Shown: positions 15,170 to 24,537 of the stretch, piece by piece | Position numbering within the stretch: the stretch's first letter is position 1 | Layout of the letters: every line of letters starts with the position of its first letter | Source of the DNA: Duganella rivi | Lineage (GTDB): Bacteria > Pseudomonadota > Gammaproteobacteria > Burkholderiales > Burkholderiaceae_D | Assembly (NCBI RefSeq): GCF_009857435.1 | Contig: NZ_WWCK01000001.1 | Location: forward strand, 248,001 to 312,000 | Length of the DNA: 64,000 bases | Direction of reading: 5' to 3' | Translations under genes and position numbers: made by a program | Notes under the pieces: generated by a model | The model's input: only the letters and a program-made list of their open reading frames with translations | Databases searched by the model: none | What the model was told of the DNA's origin: nothing

Positions 15170-15358
15170 TTACGCTGCCTTCTTCAAGCCGGCTTGCGAT
15201 TTTTCATTTCGTCGGGAGGGACCGCAGAGCGCCTTAATCAAAACTTCTCTGCCGACATCGGCAGCAGCAGCGACGACCGCACTCCTAATAGCGCCATCGA
15301 AAGCTTCCCGGTCAGCATTGCGTAATGCCGCCAAGCTCATGTAGCGAACTGTTTCCAT
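15170..15358 (-). CDS. Small cargo protein of unknown function, 62 residues
   Basis: The start at 15358 (METVRYMSLAALRNADREA) is chosen because AGGAG lies six bases upstream and overlaps the stop of the preceding gene; the ATG at 15364 is too close to it. Ala-rich, with a basic C-terminus (GPSRRNEKSQAGLKKAA). It forms a two-gene unit with the 179-residue protein. No family was recognised. Confidence 0.55.
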   Translation of the reverse strand: METVRYMSLAALRNADREAFDGAIRSAVVAAAADVGREVLIKALCGPSRRNEKSQAGLKKAA

Positions 15359-15367
15359 TTCCATCTC

Positions 15368-15907
15368 CTAATTAACTGCAATTACAAGCCAACGACCTTC
15401 AAATTTAGTGGTGAAACCACCTGTCGTGCCGTGATTATCGAGCTTTGCCAAATGCGCCTGCAGGGATACCAAGAACGTCATCTCTTGATCATTCCGACCA
15501 TAAATTTTAATAACTCGAGCCTTATGGACATCGGTTAATCCGATAACGCCCTGCACTCCCGCGACATATATATCGACTAAACTTACCAGCATATCAGCCG
15601 ACGAGATCTGTGAAGGCGAATGCTCGGGGCCCATCGAAATCTCGAGCATTTTCAACCAGCCCACATCCGGCCCAGCCCGACGGCTGTAGACAATCTCAGC
15701 TACAGCCACCGCTTGGTCACTACCTTCAGCAAAAATTCCGTAAGCATAGGAATCACCGACAACCGTATAGTCGATATGCGCTGCTACCCAGTTCAAGTCC
15801 TTTTCGAACTCATGAAACGGCATATCAAGCTGAGCGGCTTTTTCCGTCCAGCGCCCGATCGTGCGCTCCAACCGGACATGGTCAAACTGGGCAAGCTCGT
15901 ATTTCAA
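15368..15907 (-). CDS. Cargo protein of unknown function, possibly GNAT-like, 179 residues
   Basis: A TTG start at 15907 has a good ribosome site (GAAGGTG). The sequence alternates strands and helices (VAVAEIVYSRRAGPDVGWLK MLEISMGPEH, VQGVIGLTDVHKARVIKIYG, MTFLVSLQAHLAKL) in a way that suggests an acetyltransferase-like fold, but the acetyl-CoA loop is not clear, so this is weak. The gene is less GC-rich than its neighbours and lies between integrase and attachment site on the opposite strand, the classic place for lysogenic-conversion or defence cargo. Confidence 0.6.
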   Translation of the reverse strand: MKYELAQFDHVRLERTIGRWTEKAAQLDMPFHEFEKDLNWVAAHIDYTVVGDSYAYGIFAEGSDQAVAVAEIVYSRRAGPDVGWLKMLEISMGPEHSPSQISSADMLVSLVDIYVAGVQGVIGLTDVHKARVIKIYGRNDQEMTFLVSLQAHLAKLDNHGTTGGFTTKFEGRWLVIAVN

Positions 15908-16353
15908 AACACACCTTCAATGTAAGATGAATCTACTGAAATCCAAGGGGAACGGCATGATCCCGCTCAACCCCTATTCATTCAAGACTCAAGCAAATCA
16001 GTTAATAAAAAATACCAATTTGCTATCCTACTCGATGATCGAAAATTAGCAACCTGTACTTATGTACAGATGCCCATTTGCAACACCTCTACAAATGAGC
16101 AGGCGATTATGGCACATCCTTTGCCGCTGTGCTTAAAGGGCACGGAAATTTACAATAGCGGATCCAAGCACCAAACGTACCGCATGCTATCAATGGGGTC
16201 AGTTAAAGCGCGCACTCAGGAAGAGCGGCAAGGACGAGGGTAGGTGGGTACTGATGCTGCCATTCGGTTGTCATTTTGGTGCCTAAACAGCCCCAAAATA
16301 CCCCAAAAAAAAGACAGCATCATTACTTAAGTCATTGATACTAAAGTGTTTAG
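15908..16353. other. Gene-poor attachment-end interval of the element
   Basis: This AT-richer stretch holds the presumed cargo promoter and the element end. A short open frame (ATG 15927 or 15957 to 16049) has a ribosome-like site but is probably a fragment. Near the end, CCCCAAAATA (16291) and CCCCAAAAAA (16301) are direct repeats and TTTTGG lies at 16274, possible integrase arm sites. No other gene is seen. Confidence 0.5.
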
Positions 16354-16713
16354 TGGTGGAGTCGGCGGGAATCGAACCCGCGTCCGCAAGCACTCTACAG
16401 ACAGTTCTACATACTTAGCACTATCATTTAATTTAACCTGTACAACACGGATGTGCACGTTTTGGACAAGCGATTCACCTTAGATTTAGCGCTGCTTCAA
16501 GTGACCCGTCACAGCGCGATTCCCTGTAAATGACTCCATGACTTTTAACGGTCCGCCCCAGGGAAGAAGCGTTTAGGAGCTAACAGCCCTTAAGCTGCCA
16601 GTGCGTACGAGTTATCGTTTGCAGTTATTGATTTCTGGGTGTATTTACGAGGTAACCAGGCCTCGGTATGCCCTGTTCTGCTTTGCAACCCACGTCGAAA
16701 CCAGGTCGACCCC
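16354..16713 (-). ncRNA. ssrA: Transfer-messenger RNA
   Basis: The 5' end (16713) and the 3' end before ACCA (GGGGTCG with CGACTCC) form a seven-pair acceptor stem with one G-U pair. The T-arm sequence GGTTCGATTCC and a terminal CCA are encoded. The internal reading frame (16622-16590) gives the tag ANDNSYALAA followed by TAA, a betaproteobacterial tag. It rescues stalled ribosomes. The gene is intact although an integrated element abuts its 3' end, so the element restores the 3' sequence. Confidence 0.97.
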
Positions 16714-17009
16714 ACAGGCTTACTATTCTACCGTAGTTTGCAATCGCCCGCCATCTGCGTCAAACGCCCGTCACATTCGGCCGTTATGATGGCACCAGTT
16801 CTCACATGGAACGACTAATTAGCGCCCCCAGCGGGCGGCTACTACCGGCGCCGGCGGTCGGGAAATATACCGGCACCACATTCCCCTTCTGTTTTCACCA
16901 ATCCAGCCACAGTTGTTGTTGCGCCGCAGCACACTGCTGCGGATTTGTGAATTTCGTGCCGACACTGCATTAAAATGGAAGTGTTATCCCTCCAGCGCCC
17001 GACACCGCC

Positions 17010-17654
17010 ATGCACGATGCCGCCGTCCAAGCTGTTCCCGGCCCGAAGAAACGCGGGCGGCCCCAGAAAGGGGAAGGTGGCGGCCTGCGCGCCGAATTGA
17101 TCGAGAAGTCCGCCCTGCTGTTCCGCACCAAGGGCTATGACAACACCACCGTGCGCGATATCGCCGCCGCCGCCGGCATCCAGGCCGGCAGCTGGTTTTA
17201 TCACTTCAAGACCAAGCAGGACATCCTGGCCGCCATCATGGAGCAAGGCTTGCAGCGCTCGCTGGCCGAGATCGAGGTGATCGCCGCCCAGCCGCTCGCC
17301 CCCAGCGTCATGCTGCAACGGCTGGTCGAGGCCCACCTGCATACTCTGCTCGCGCCCGACCACCACTTTATCGCCGTGCTGCTGTACGAGTGGCGCTCGC
17401 TGGACGAGGTTTCGCGCGACCGCCTGGTCGCCCTCAAGGACCGCTACGAGGAGATTTGGGACCGCGCCATCGCCGCACTGCACCATTCGGGCGACTGGAT
17501 CATGCCCTCGCAGTTCGACCGCCTGCTGATCTTCGGCGCGCTGAATTGGACGGTGCAATGGTACAAGCCGGGCAGCGGCGCCGACGTGCAGGAATTGGCG
17601 CAACAGGCCGTACGTTTCATCCTGCGCACGCCCGCGCCAGTTGAGGCACAATAG
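17010..17654 (+). CDS. TetR/AcrR family transcriptional regulator
   Basis: A 214-residue regulator. A basic N-terminus (PGPKKRGRPQKG) precedes the TetR helix-turn-helix (TTVRDIAAAAGIQAGSWFYHFKTKQDILAAIM, split by glycine turns) at about residues 47-75; the rest is a helical ligand-binding domain. The ligand is unknown. The next gene, 28 bases downstream, is a monooxygenase-fold protein that it may control. The 300 bases upstream to ssrA contain no gene. Confidence 0.85.
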   Translation: MHDAAVQAVPGPKKRGRPQKGEGGGLRAELIEKSALLFRTKGYDNTTVRDIAAAAGIQAGSWFYHFKTKQDILAAIMEQGLQRSLAEIEVIAAQPLAPSVMLQRLVEAHLHTLLAPDHHFIAVLLYEWRSLDEVSRDRLVALKDRYEEIWDRAIAALHHSGDWIMPSQFDRLLIFGALNWTVQWYKPGSGADVQELAQQAVRFILRTPAPVEAQ

Positions 17655-17682
17655 AGCATTCGCCCCACTCTCAGGAATGCCC

Positions 17683-17982
17683 ATGATTTACGAGATCGCC
17701 GAGTTGTATATCCAGCCCGAGGCCCATGCCGAGTTCCAGGCGGCGGTAGCCAAGGCGGTGCCGATTTTCAAGGCCGCCACCGGTTGCCTGTCGATGCGCC
17801 TCGACCGCGATATCGAGACGCCAGACACCTATCACCTGGTGATCGGCTGGCAAACGCTGGAAAACCACACGGTCGATTTCCGCGGCAGCGCGGGTTTTCA
17901 GGATTGGCGCGGACTGGTCGGCAGCTATTTCGCGCTGCCGCCGAAGGTTGAGCATTTCGAAACCGTGGTCGCCGGTTTCTAA
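17683..17982 (+). CDS. Antibiotic biosynthesis monooxygenase (ABM) family protein
   Basis: A 99-residue dimeric ferredoxin-fold protein: IYEIAELYIQPEAHAEFQAA, TGCLSMRLDRDIETPDTYHL and VIGWQTLENH match the ABM family, whose members include small oxygenases and detoxifying enzymes. AGGA before ATG 17683 sets the start. It is likely cotranscribed with the TetR gene. The substrate is unknown. Confidence 0.8.
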   Translation: MIYEIAELYIQPEAHAEFQAAVAKAVPIFKAATGCLSMRLDRDIETPDTYHLVIGWQTLENHTVDFRGSAGFQDWRGLVGSYFALPPKVEHFETVVAGF

Positions 17983-18025
17983 CCGTAACCGCGCCACGCA
18001 CCATGCGTCTCAGCAGGAGGCCATC

Positions 18026-18328
18026 ATGACCCGCACCATCCACCGTAATTTTGAGCAATTGTCCGATGCCGAGAGCGCCCGCAGCGCCTTGCTCTCCAGC
18101 GGTTTCCCGCAGTCCAGCGTCAAGCTGACCAAGCACACCGCCCTGCCGCCCAGCGTGGCGACCAGCGCGGTCGGCAATTTGCTGGACTCGCTCACGCCGG
18201 GCGGGCCGGCCGCCGCAGCCGCCGCGCGCCAGCGCACCGGCGCCATGCTGACCGTCGACATCTATGATGATGACGACCGCGACAAGGCCGACACCATCAT
18301 GGGCGGCTACGGCGCCCGCGACGCTTAA
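18026..18328 (+). CDS. Small hypothetical protein, 100 residues
   Basis: A strong AGGAGG ribosome site precedes ATG 18026. The N-terminal part (IHRNFEQLSDAESARSALLS SGFPQSSVKLTKH) resembles the beta-alpha-beta start of general-stress-17M-like proteins; the middle is Ala/Gly-rich and the end acidic (DIYDDDDRDKADTIM). Its stop overlaps the stop of the convergent GGDEF-EAL gene by four bases. Confidence 0.65.
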   Translation: MTRTIHRNFEQLSDAESARSALLSSGFPQSSVKLTKHTALPPSVATSAVGNLLDSLTPGGPAAAAAARQRTGAMLTVDIYDDDDRDKADTIMGGYGARDA

Positions 18329-20628
18329 CTGACCAGCGCCGCCTCGTCGTCGTCCGCGTCACAATCGGCGCCGCCGCACTGGCGTTGCAGCCAGTCGCCG
18401 GCATCGGCCACGCTCAGCGGCCGCGCATAGAAGAAACCTTGCAAGGCGTGACAGCCCGCGTCACGCGCGGCGATCGCTTGCTCCAGGGTTTCGATGCCCT
18501 CGGCCACCACCTGCAATTCCAGCGCCGAGGCCAGGCGGCAAATCGCCGTCACCACGGCCACCGCATCCGGCGCGGGCAACGGGGAGATCAGGCCGCGGTC
18601 AATTTTCAAGGTACTCAGCGGCAGCTCGCGCAACATGCTGAGCGAAGAGAAACCGGTGCCGAAATCATCCATCGCCACCTCCACGCCCAGCGCGCGCAGC
18701 TGCTGCAACTGGTGCTGCGTGTCGGCCAGGTTATCGACCGCCGCGCTCTCGGTAATTTCCAGCGTCAGGCTGGACGGCGGAATGCCGCTCTCGCGCAGCA
18801 AGCGCTCCACCAGCTGCGGGAAGCCTTGGTTCAGCAACTGCATCGGCGACACATTGACCGCCACCGGCAGGCAATCGCCATACGCCAGCCGCCACGCGGC
18901 AATCTGATGGCAAGCGCGCTCCAGCAGCATCGCGCCCAACTCAGGAATCAAACCAGTCCGCTCGGCAATCGCGATAAAGTCCACCGGGCTCACCAGGCCG
19001 ATGCCGGGACGCTGCCAGCGCGCCAGCGCCTCGAAGCCCAGCAGCTTGCCGCTGGCCGCATCCACCTTGGGCTGGTAATCGAGATAGACTTCCTGGTTGC
19101 GGATCCCCTTGCGCAGCGCCTGCTCGGTATCGAGCGCACTACGCGAAACCTGTTCAAAGCGCCGCTCGGCCAGTGCCAGCGAGGTGCCGGGAATGCGCTT
19201 GGCCTGGTACATGGCAGCGTTGGCAGCACGCAGCAGCGCCTCGGCATTTCCTGCATGCTCAGGGAACAGCGCCATGCCCATCGACGCATCGATCACATAC
19301 TCGCCGCCGGCCAGCTTGATCGCCCGCGCACACGCCGCTTGCAGGCGCGCCGCGATATCGCGCGCACCGTCCGTATCGCCGTCGGGATCGACGATGGCAA
19401 ACTCGTCGCCGCCCAGCCGCATCAACTCGGCGCGCGCGCCCAGCACGTCCCTTAGCTGCGCCGCAAACGCCTTCAACACCTGGTCGCCGACCACGTGGCC
19501 CTGACTCTGGTTGAACAGCTTGAAGCGGTCGATATTCAGCACCACCAGCGTGCAGTGCAGCCCGGCGTCAGCGCGATAGCAGTATTCCTTGAGCCGCTGC
19601 ATCAGCACCGTGCGGTTCGGCAGCCCAGTCAATTTATCGTGCGTGGCTTGGTGCAGCAACTCGCGTGCGCTGGCGTTGCGCTCAGTGTCATCGGTAATCA
19701 GAATCTGGGTGGCCGGCGCGCCGTCCCACTCGATCCGCCATGCCTCGAAGCGCAGCTCCAATTCGCGCCCGCCTGCCACTTCGCGCCGCCCTTCCCAGTT
19801 CGCCGTTTCGGTTTCGCCGGTTTGCAGCTGGCGATGGTAGCGTTGCAGCAGTTCGTCGCTAAATGATTGCGGCGGCAGATCGGCAAACGCCACGTAGCGG
19901 CCGAGGCCCAGCGGCATGCCGTAAATCTGCCGTACCGCCGGATTGGCGTACAGGATGCGCGCGCCATCCGTCACCACCACGCCCTGCACCGAGTGTTCGG
20001 TCAATTGCTGGAAGCGGGTCGCCAGCTTGCCGGCCTCGCGCAGCGCGCCGTCCAGCGCCGACAAGCCGAACACCGCGCCGATCAAGGTTCGCAGCAAGGT
20101 AGCGATAACGATGTTGAGCGCCAGCGCCTGCTCGCCATAGGCCAGCAGCAGCAGTTGGTTCAGTCCCAGCGCGATCAGCAGCACACCGACCAAGCGCACG
20201 CCGGGCGCGGTGCGCCAGAGCCAGTACACGGCCAGCGTGCCCACCGAGGTCAGCACGCTCATGTTGAACAGCGCCCAGCACAGCAGCTTGGCGTTATTTT
20301 GCGGCAGCAGCAAGGCGGCCAGCGCCAGCGCAATAATGAGCGCGGCCGCCCCTTGCGGCAGGCGGCGGCCCGACAGCTGCATCACGCCGGAAGCGAGGAA
20401 TAGCAAGTTCGGAATCGCGCCCAGCACCACCAGCGGCAAGCCGGCGCCTTGCCACGGCGCCGGTGCGCCGGTGTGCACCAGATAGCCGAGCGGCAGCAGC
20501 GCGGCAAACAGCGTCGAGCAGCCCATGTCGCGCGCGAAGGTTTGCGCGCGGTGGCGCCGCCACACCAGCAGCAGCGCCGCGCCAACCACCGTGTAGATGC
20601 CCGCGTTCAGCAGGAACAGCTCGGTCAT
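18325..20628 (-). CDS. Membrane-bound PAS-GGDEF-EAL protein (cyclic-di-GMP turnover)
   Basis: A 767-residue protein counted from ATG 20628, which overlaps the pncB stop as ATGA; longer in-frame starts would lie inside pncB. Residues 1-205 form about seven membrane helices, a PAS domain follows ([20 protein letters not shown]), then GGDEF with an intact LGGDEFA motif near residue 406 and no RxxD inhibition site just before it, and EAL with intact FEALARW near 533, [21 protein letters not shown] and AEGIET. Both cyclase and phosphodiesterase could be active. It controls motility/biofilm-type behaviour in response to an unknown signal and is cotranscribed with NAD-salvage genes. Confidence 0.92.
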   Translation of the reverse strand: MTELFLLNAGIYTVVGAALLLVWRRHRAQTFARDMGCSTLFAALLPLGYLVHTGAPAPWQGAGLPLVVLGAIPNLLFLASGVMQLSGRRLPQGAAALIIALALAALLLPQNNAKLLCWALFNMSVLTSVGTLAVYWLWRTAPGVRLVGVLLIALGLNQLLLLAYGEQALALNIVIATLLRTLIGAVFGLSALDGALREAGKLATRFQQLTEHSVQGVVVTDGARILYANPAVRQIYGMPLGLGRYVAFADLPPQSFSDELLQRYHRQLQTGETETANWEGRREVAGGRELELRFEAWRIEWDGAPATQILITDDTERNASARELLHQATHDKLTGLPNRTVLMQRLKEYCYRADAGLHCTLVVLNIDRFKLFNQSQGHVVGDQVLKAFAAQLRDVLGARAELMRLGGDEFAIVDPDGDTDGARDIAARLQAACARAIKLAGGEYVIDASMGMALFPEHAGNAEALLRAANAAMYQAKRIPGTSLALAERRFEQVSRSALDTEQALRKGIRNQEVYLDYQPKVDAASGKLLGFEALARWQRPGIGLVSPVDFIAIAERTGLIPELGAMLLERACHQIAAWRLAYGDCLPVAVNVSPMQLLNQGFPQLVERLLRESGIPPSSLTLEITESAAVDNLADTQHQLQQLRALGVEVAMDDFGTGFSSLSMLRELPLSTLKIDRGLISPLPAPDAVAVVTAICRLASALELQVVAEGIETLEQAIAARDAGCHALQGFFYARPLSVADAGDWLQRQCGGADCDADDDEAALVS

Positions 20629-21821
20629 GGCACCGCGGGATGGTTGAACACCTGGCGCAAGTAGGCCAGGAAGGTCTGGTCCCTGCAAACAGTCTTGCCG
20701 GGTGAGTCGGACAGTTTGGCCACCGACTGGCCATTGCAGCACACCAGCTTCATGACGATATTGAGCGGCGCCAGTCCGACGTCGTTGGTCAAGTGCGTGC
20801 CGATGCCGAAGCCGGTCATGATGCGGTCGGCAAAGTGGCGGTACAGCGCAATCGCGCTATCGAGGTTGAGGCCGTCCGAGAATACCAGCCGCTTGGTCTT
20901 GGGATCGATGCGCAGCGCGCCGTAGTGGGCGATGGCTTTCTCGCCCCACACCACGGGATCACCGGAATCATGGCGCAGGCCGTCGAACAGCTTGGCGAAG
21001 TAGAGGTCGAAGTCGTCGAGGAAGGCGTCCATGCCCACCACGTCGGTCAGCGCCACGCCGAGGTCGCCGCGATATTCCTGCACCCACGCTTCCAGCGAGG
21101 CCTTTTGAAAATCGCGCAGGCGCACGCCGAAGGCCTGGAATGATTGCATGTACTCATGCGCCATGGTGCCGATCGGGATCAAGCCGAACTGCATCGCTTG
21201 ATAAACGTTGGAGGTACCTTTGAAATATTCGGGCACCTCGCGCGCTAGGCGCTGCACCACCTCGTCATGCCACGCAGCCGAGTAGCGGCGGCGCGTGCCG
21301 AAGTCGGAAAACTCGAACGGGAAGCGGCGCGCCGGCTCGGCGCTGAAGGCTTTCAGCTTGGCGATCTTGGCGCTGAGGCGCGCACGCCCTTCGACCAAGG
21401 CGGCTTCGGCGTCAAAGCGGCGGAAGTACAGTTCATTGACGATGTAGAGCACGTAAATTTCAAAGCCCATCACGTGCACTTGCGGGCCGCCGGCGTGGAT
21501 CAGCAGCGTGTCGCCCTCGGTGCGCACCTCGATGAACTTGCGCTGGAAGCGGAACACGGTTAGGAAGTCGACGAAATCGCTTTTCATGTAGCGCAGCGAA
21601 CGCAGGTAGCTGAGCTCGGCATCGCTGAAACTCATCGAGCACAGATGATCAAGCTCGCGCTCCACCTCTTCCTTCAATTCCGCCAGCGGGAAAGCCGGCG
21701 TGTTGCGGCACACGAATTCGTACTCGGTGTGCGAGTTCGGATGGCCATGCAGCAGCGCCTGCCACATGGTGAATTTGTACAGATCCGTCTCCAGCAGGCT
21801 ACGGACGATGGGCTGCTTCAT
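20625..21821 (-). CDS. pncB: Nicotinate phosphoribosyltransferase
   Basis: A 398-residue enzyme making nicotinate mononucleotide from nicotinate and PRPP in the NAD salvage pathway. Typical PncB features are [13 protein letters not shown] at the N-terminus, [21 protein letters not shown] near the middle, [25 protein letters not shown], and a C-terminal [10 protein letters not shown] block. Length is normal for bacterial PncB. It overlaps the upstream hydrolase gene and the downstream GGDEF-EAL gene by four bases each. Confidence 0.95.
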   Translation of the reverse strand: MKQPIVRSLLETDLYKFTMWQALLHGHPNSHTEYEFVCRNTPAFPLAELKEEVERELDHLCSMSFSDAELSYLRSLRYMKSDFVDFLTVFRFQRKFIEVRTEGDTLLIHAGGPQVHVMGFEIYVLYIVNELYFRRFDAEAALVEGRARLSAKIAKLKAFSAEPARRFPFEFSDFGTRRRYSAAWHDEVVQRLAREVPEYFKGTSNVYQAMQFGLIPIGTMAHEYMQSFQAFGVRLRDFQKASLEAWVQEYRGDLGVALTDVVGMDAFLDDFDLYFAKLFDGLRHDSGDPVVWGEKAIAHYGALRIDPKTKRLVFSDGLNLDSAIALYRHFADRIMTGFGIGTHLTNDVGLAPLNIVMKLVCCNGQSVAKLSDSPGKTVCRDQTFLAYLRQVFNHPAVP

Positions 21822-22714
21822 GCGTGTCCTTCAGTGCGGCCGGCGTTCTCCAGCAGTTCAGGCAATACGTCGGCCGATTGCATCAGCTGCACGCCGCGCG
21901 CCTGCATCGCTTGCAGGAAGGCCTGGTATTGCGGCGCAAAGCCGGTCACCGGGCTGATGCAGTCGGTCACCAGCACCAGCTTGGCCAGCGAGGCTGCGCC
22001 GTACTCGGCTTCAAAATAATCGGCGATGTGTTCGACCGTGGCTTTGACGCAGTGGCTACCGGCCTCGCCCGCCACGTAAATGCGGTCGGCCTCGGCCAGC
22101 GCGCGCACGAATTTAAAGTTGAACTGGGTGTCGGGATCATCGGCATCGGGCACCTCGGCTTGCACTGCCGAATAGTGTTCCGTCCACGGATTGGAGCCCT
22201 TGGCCAGCTTGGCGACGATGCCCAACGACGCTTCTTCCCAGTGGCCGTATGCGGCGTGCACGTCGGCGTGCACGTTGTTGCCCCAGCTGCCGATCTCGCA
22301 GTGCACCGGCCACACCATCAGCTTGTAGCGGCCTGCCGCTTCCAGCTTGTCGAGGTAGTTCAGCGCCAGCGGCAAAGCGGCGGGATGGCGCGGCGTGTAG
22401 CGTTGCGCGCGTACGTCGGCGGCGGTAATTTCAGTGAAGGGAGCGACGGGAGCGCCATCAGCCGCGATCCAGAAGGTCGGGTGGGCGATGTCGAAACGGT
22501 GATGCGAATCGAGCGTGATGCTGATCGCGGTAAGACCGGCGCGGCCCCGGTTAATCAGGCCGGCAAGGCGTAGCATGTCTTGATGTGCACCCGGTACTGG
22601 CAGGGCCGGCGCGAGTGGCTGGCGGCTGACTGGGTCTAGCGGGCGGTAGGTTTCCGGCAGATCGCAAAAGTCGTTTTGCGGATCGATCACCAAGAGATGC
22701 AGGTTGCGTTTCAT
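21818..22714 (-). CDS. Nicotinamidase-like cysteine hydrolase
   Basis: A 298-residue isochorismatase-fold hydrolase. Asp of [10 protein letters not shown] near residue 11, the metal-site region [16 protein letters not shown] and the nucleophilic Cys in [13 protein letters not shown] are visible. It is longer than E. coli PncA (213 residues) through an N-terminal loop and C-terminal additions. Overlap with pncB strongly suggests it supplies nicotinate by deamidating nicotinamide, but a related amide substrate cannot be excluded. The start at 22714 is chosen for its GGAG site. Confidence 0.82.
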   Translation of the reverse strand: MKRNLHLLVIDPQNDFCDLPETYRPLDPVSRQPLAPALPVPGAHQDMLRLAGLINRGRAGLTAISITLDSHHRFDIAHPTFWIAADGAPVAPFTEITAADVRAQRYTPRHPAALPLALNYLDKLEAAGRYKLMVWPVHCEIGSWGNNVHADVHAAYGHWEEASLGIVAKLAKGSNPWTEHYSAVQAEVPDADDPDTQFNFKFVRALAEADRIYVAGEAGSHCVKATVEHIADYFEAEYGAASLAKLVLVTDCISPVTGFAPQYQAFLQAMQARGVQLMQSADVLPELLENAGRTEGHA

Positions 22715-22767
22715 GGAGGCTCCATTGCTGTAAGCCTCCATGATACCGCACGAGACGTGACTATTGC

Positions 22768-23379
22768 TTAGGCAGCAATCGCCTCGATTTGCGCACGGCT
22801 CTTGGCCAGTGCTGCTGCAACAGCGTCGTCGCCCATTGCCACGCCTTCAGCAACCACGAAGGTCACGTCGGTCATGCCGAGGAAGCCCAGTACCGAACGC
22901 AGGTAGGTGGTGGTGTGGTCGTAAGCGGCGGCTGGGCCTTCGCTGTACGCGCCGCCGGTGGCAACGAATACGATCACTTTCTTGCCGTGTACCAGGCCTT
23001 CAGGGCCGTTGGCGCCGTATTGGAAGGTGCGGCCAGCGCGGGCAACGTGGTCGATCCAGGCTTTCAGGCCCGAGGTCACGGAGAAGTTGTACATCGGCGC
23101 GCCGATGACGATGGTGTCGGCAGCCAGCAGCTCGTCAACCAGGACGTCCGAAGTCTTGATGGTGAAGGCTTGCTCGGCGTTGCGCTGCTCGGCCGGGGTG
23201 AAGTAAGCGCCCAGCATTTGCTCGGTCAGGTGCGGCACTGGATTGGTCGCTACGTCGCGGGTCACCACGGTGGTGGTCGCGTCGGCGGCTTTCAGTTTAG
23301 CGATGAATTCTGCGCCCAGTTGACGGGTCAGGGAGCCGGTGCTGCGCACGCTGCTGTCGATGTGAAGTACTTTTGCCAT
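22768..23379 (-). CDS. azoR: FMN-dependent NADH-azoreductase
   Basis: A 203-residue flavodoxin-fold quinone/azo reductase: KVLHIDSSVRSTGSLTRQL binds FMN phosphate, GAPMYNFSVTSGLKAWIDHVARAG forms the active-site loop (split here in prose as one block of the family signature), and VFVATGGAYSEG is the second flavin loop. It reduces quinones and azo compounds with NADH. It is divergent from a LysR gene with two ATCGAT-rich palindromes between them, the usual layout for LysR control. Confidence 0.93.
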   Translation of the reverse strand: MAKVLHIDSSVRSTGSLTRQLGAEFIAKLKAADATTTVVTRDVATNPVPHLTEQMLGAYFTPAEQRNAEQAFTIKTSDVLVDELLAADTIVIGAPMYNFSVTSGLKAWIDHVARAGRTFQYGANGPEGLVHGKKVIVFVATGGAYSEGPAAAYDHTTTYLRSVLGFLGMTDVTFVVAEGVAMGDDAVAAALAKSRAQIEAIAA

Positions 23380-23421
23380 GATGCTGTGTCCTTTCGGTGA
23401 GGGAATGGCTGCATCATAAAA

Positions 23422-23479
23422 CGATTATAATATCGATGAAACGTGGTTTATTTAAATGTTATCTATCGATAAAATCGAT
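23422..23479. promoter_or_regulatory. LysR-type operator region between azoR and the LysR gene
   Basis: ATCGATAAAATCGAT (23465-23479) fits the LysR pattern ATC-N9-GAT and ends one base before the LysR start codon. A related dyad, CGATTATAATATCGAT, lies at 23422-23437 closer to azoR. Two sites of this kind suggest regulator binding that controls both divergent genes. Confidence 0.6.
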
Positions 23480-23480
23480 T

Positions 23481-24536
23481 ATGAGAGATCCCGGCCTTCC
23501 CTCCCTCGACCAGTTGCGCGTGTTCATTGCTGTCATTGACCATGGCGGTTTTGCCCATGCGGCGCGCGCCTTGCACCGTACCCAGTCGGTGATTAGTTAC
23601 ACAATTGCCAATCTTGAGGAGCAGCTCAATGTGGCACTGCTCGACCGCAGCAAGCGCAAGCCGACCTTAACCGAGGCCGGCAAAGCCTTGCTGGCCGATG
23701 CGCGCGCCGTGTCGCTCAAGGTCGATGGCATGCGGGCGCGGGCCAAGGCCTTGTCGGCAGGGCTGGAGGCCGAGGTGTCGCTAGTGGTGGACGTGATGTT
23801 CTCGACCTGCAAACTGGTGCGCATTCTGCACGCGTTTCAGAAGGAATTTCCGACCGTGTCGATGCGTTTGCGCACCGAGGCGCTGGGCGCGGTGACGCAG
23901 CTGGTGGCCGACGGCACCTGCCGCATCGGTATCAGCGGCTGGATGCCGGGCACGCCGGACGTGATCGAGCGGCAGGCGTGCGGTTTCGTGACTATGGTGC
24001 CGGTGGTGGCGCCCGGCCATCCGCTGGCGCAGATCGAAGGCATCGTGCCGACAGGCGTGCTGCGCGAACATACCCAGCTGGTGCTGACGGATCGCAGCAC
24101 ACTGACGCAGGGGCAGGATTTTGGCGTGCTGGCCTTGCGCGATTGGCGCCTGGGCGATCTCAGCTCCAAGCATGCGCTGCTGCGCAACGGCATCGGCTGG
24201 GGCAATATGCCGCTGGAGTTTGTGCAGTGGGATTTGGATGCGGGCCGCCTCGTGCAGCTGCAAATTCCCGAGGGCAGCGAATTCAGCTTCCCTCTGTACG
24301 TGATTCGCCGTGGCGACGAAGAACCGGGGCCGGCTACGCGCTGGCTGATGGAGCAATTCCTGGAGCTCGACCAGCCAGGCCTGGACTTGACGGAAGAGGA
24401 GCGCGCAGCCGCCGCCGAGCACTGTCTGCCGGCACATGGCTACCACCAGTTGACCGATCGCCTGCCGGCGCCGCCGCAACCGAACGCGCCGTCCGGCGTT
24501 GCTGTAGCCGCGCCAATCTCGCTGCGGCCGCGCTAA
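23481..24536 (+). CDS. LysR-family transcriptional regulator
   Basis: A 351-residue regulator with the LysR N-terminal helix-turn-helix (SLDQLRVFIAVIDHGGFAHA, AARALHRTQSVISYTIANLE) and a periplasmic-binding-like effector domain. The start at ATG 23481 gives the standard N-terminus; an in-frame start at 23397 would add 28 residues across the operator. A 45-residue Pro/Ala-rich tail extends the usual length. It probably controls azoR in response to a quinone-like compound. Confidence 0.88.
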   Translation: MRDPGLPSLDQLRVFIAVIDHGGFAHAARALHRTQSVISYTIANLEEQLNVALLDRSKRKPTLTEAGKALLADARAVSLKVDGMRARAKALSAGLEAEVSLVVDVMFSTCKLVRILHAFQKEFPTVSMRLRTEALGAVTQLVADGTCRIGISGWMPGTPDVIERQACGFVTMVPVVAPGHPLAQIEGIVPTGVLREHTQLVLTDRSTLTQGQDFGVLALRDWRLGDLSSKHALLRNGIGWGNMPLEFVQWDLDAGRLVQLQIPEGSEFSFPLYVIRRGDEEPGPATRWLMEQFLELDQPGLDLTEEERAAAAEHCLPAHGYHQLTDRLPAPPQPNAPSGVAVAAPISLRPR

Positions 24537-24537
24537 G

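Larger units (their letters stand above)
1..16353. mobile_element. Integrated temperate phage or phage-derived element, right part, inserted at the ssrA 3' end
   Basis: This block carries a cut structural-type gene, primase-helicase, CII-like and Cro/CI-like regulators, many small ATGA-overlapping genes, a DNA methyltransferase, an excisionase and a tyrosine integrase. The integrase sits next to the 3' end of ssrA, and insertion at tmRNA 3' ends is well known for this enzyme class. The left boundary and the second attachment copy lie outside the window, so completeness cannot be judged. Only one structural-type gene is visible, so a phage satellite or remnant is also possible. The right boundary is taken as the ssrA 3' end; the true crossover core may lie a few bases inside ssrA. 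Confidence 0.85.

Noticed and set aside
15861..16049. Small plus-strand frame in the attachment-end interval
   Set aside because: It has a ribosome-like AAGGGG before an internal ATG, but encodes only about 30-40 low-complexity residues; most likely a fragment.
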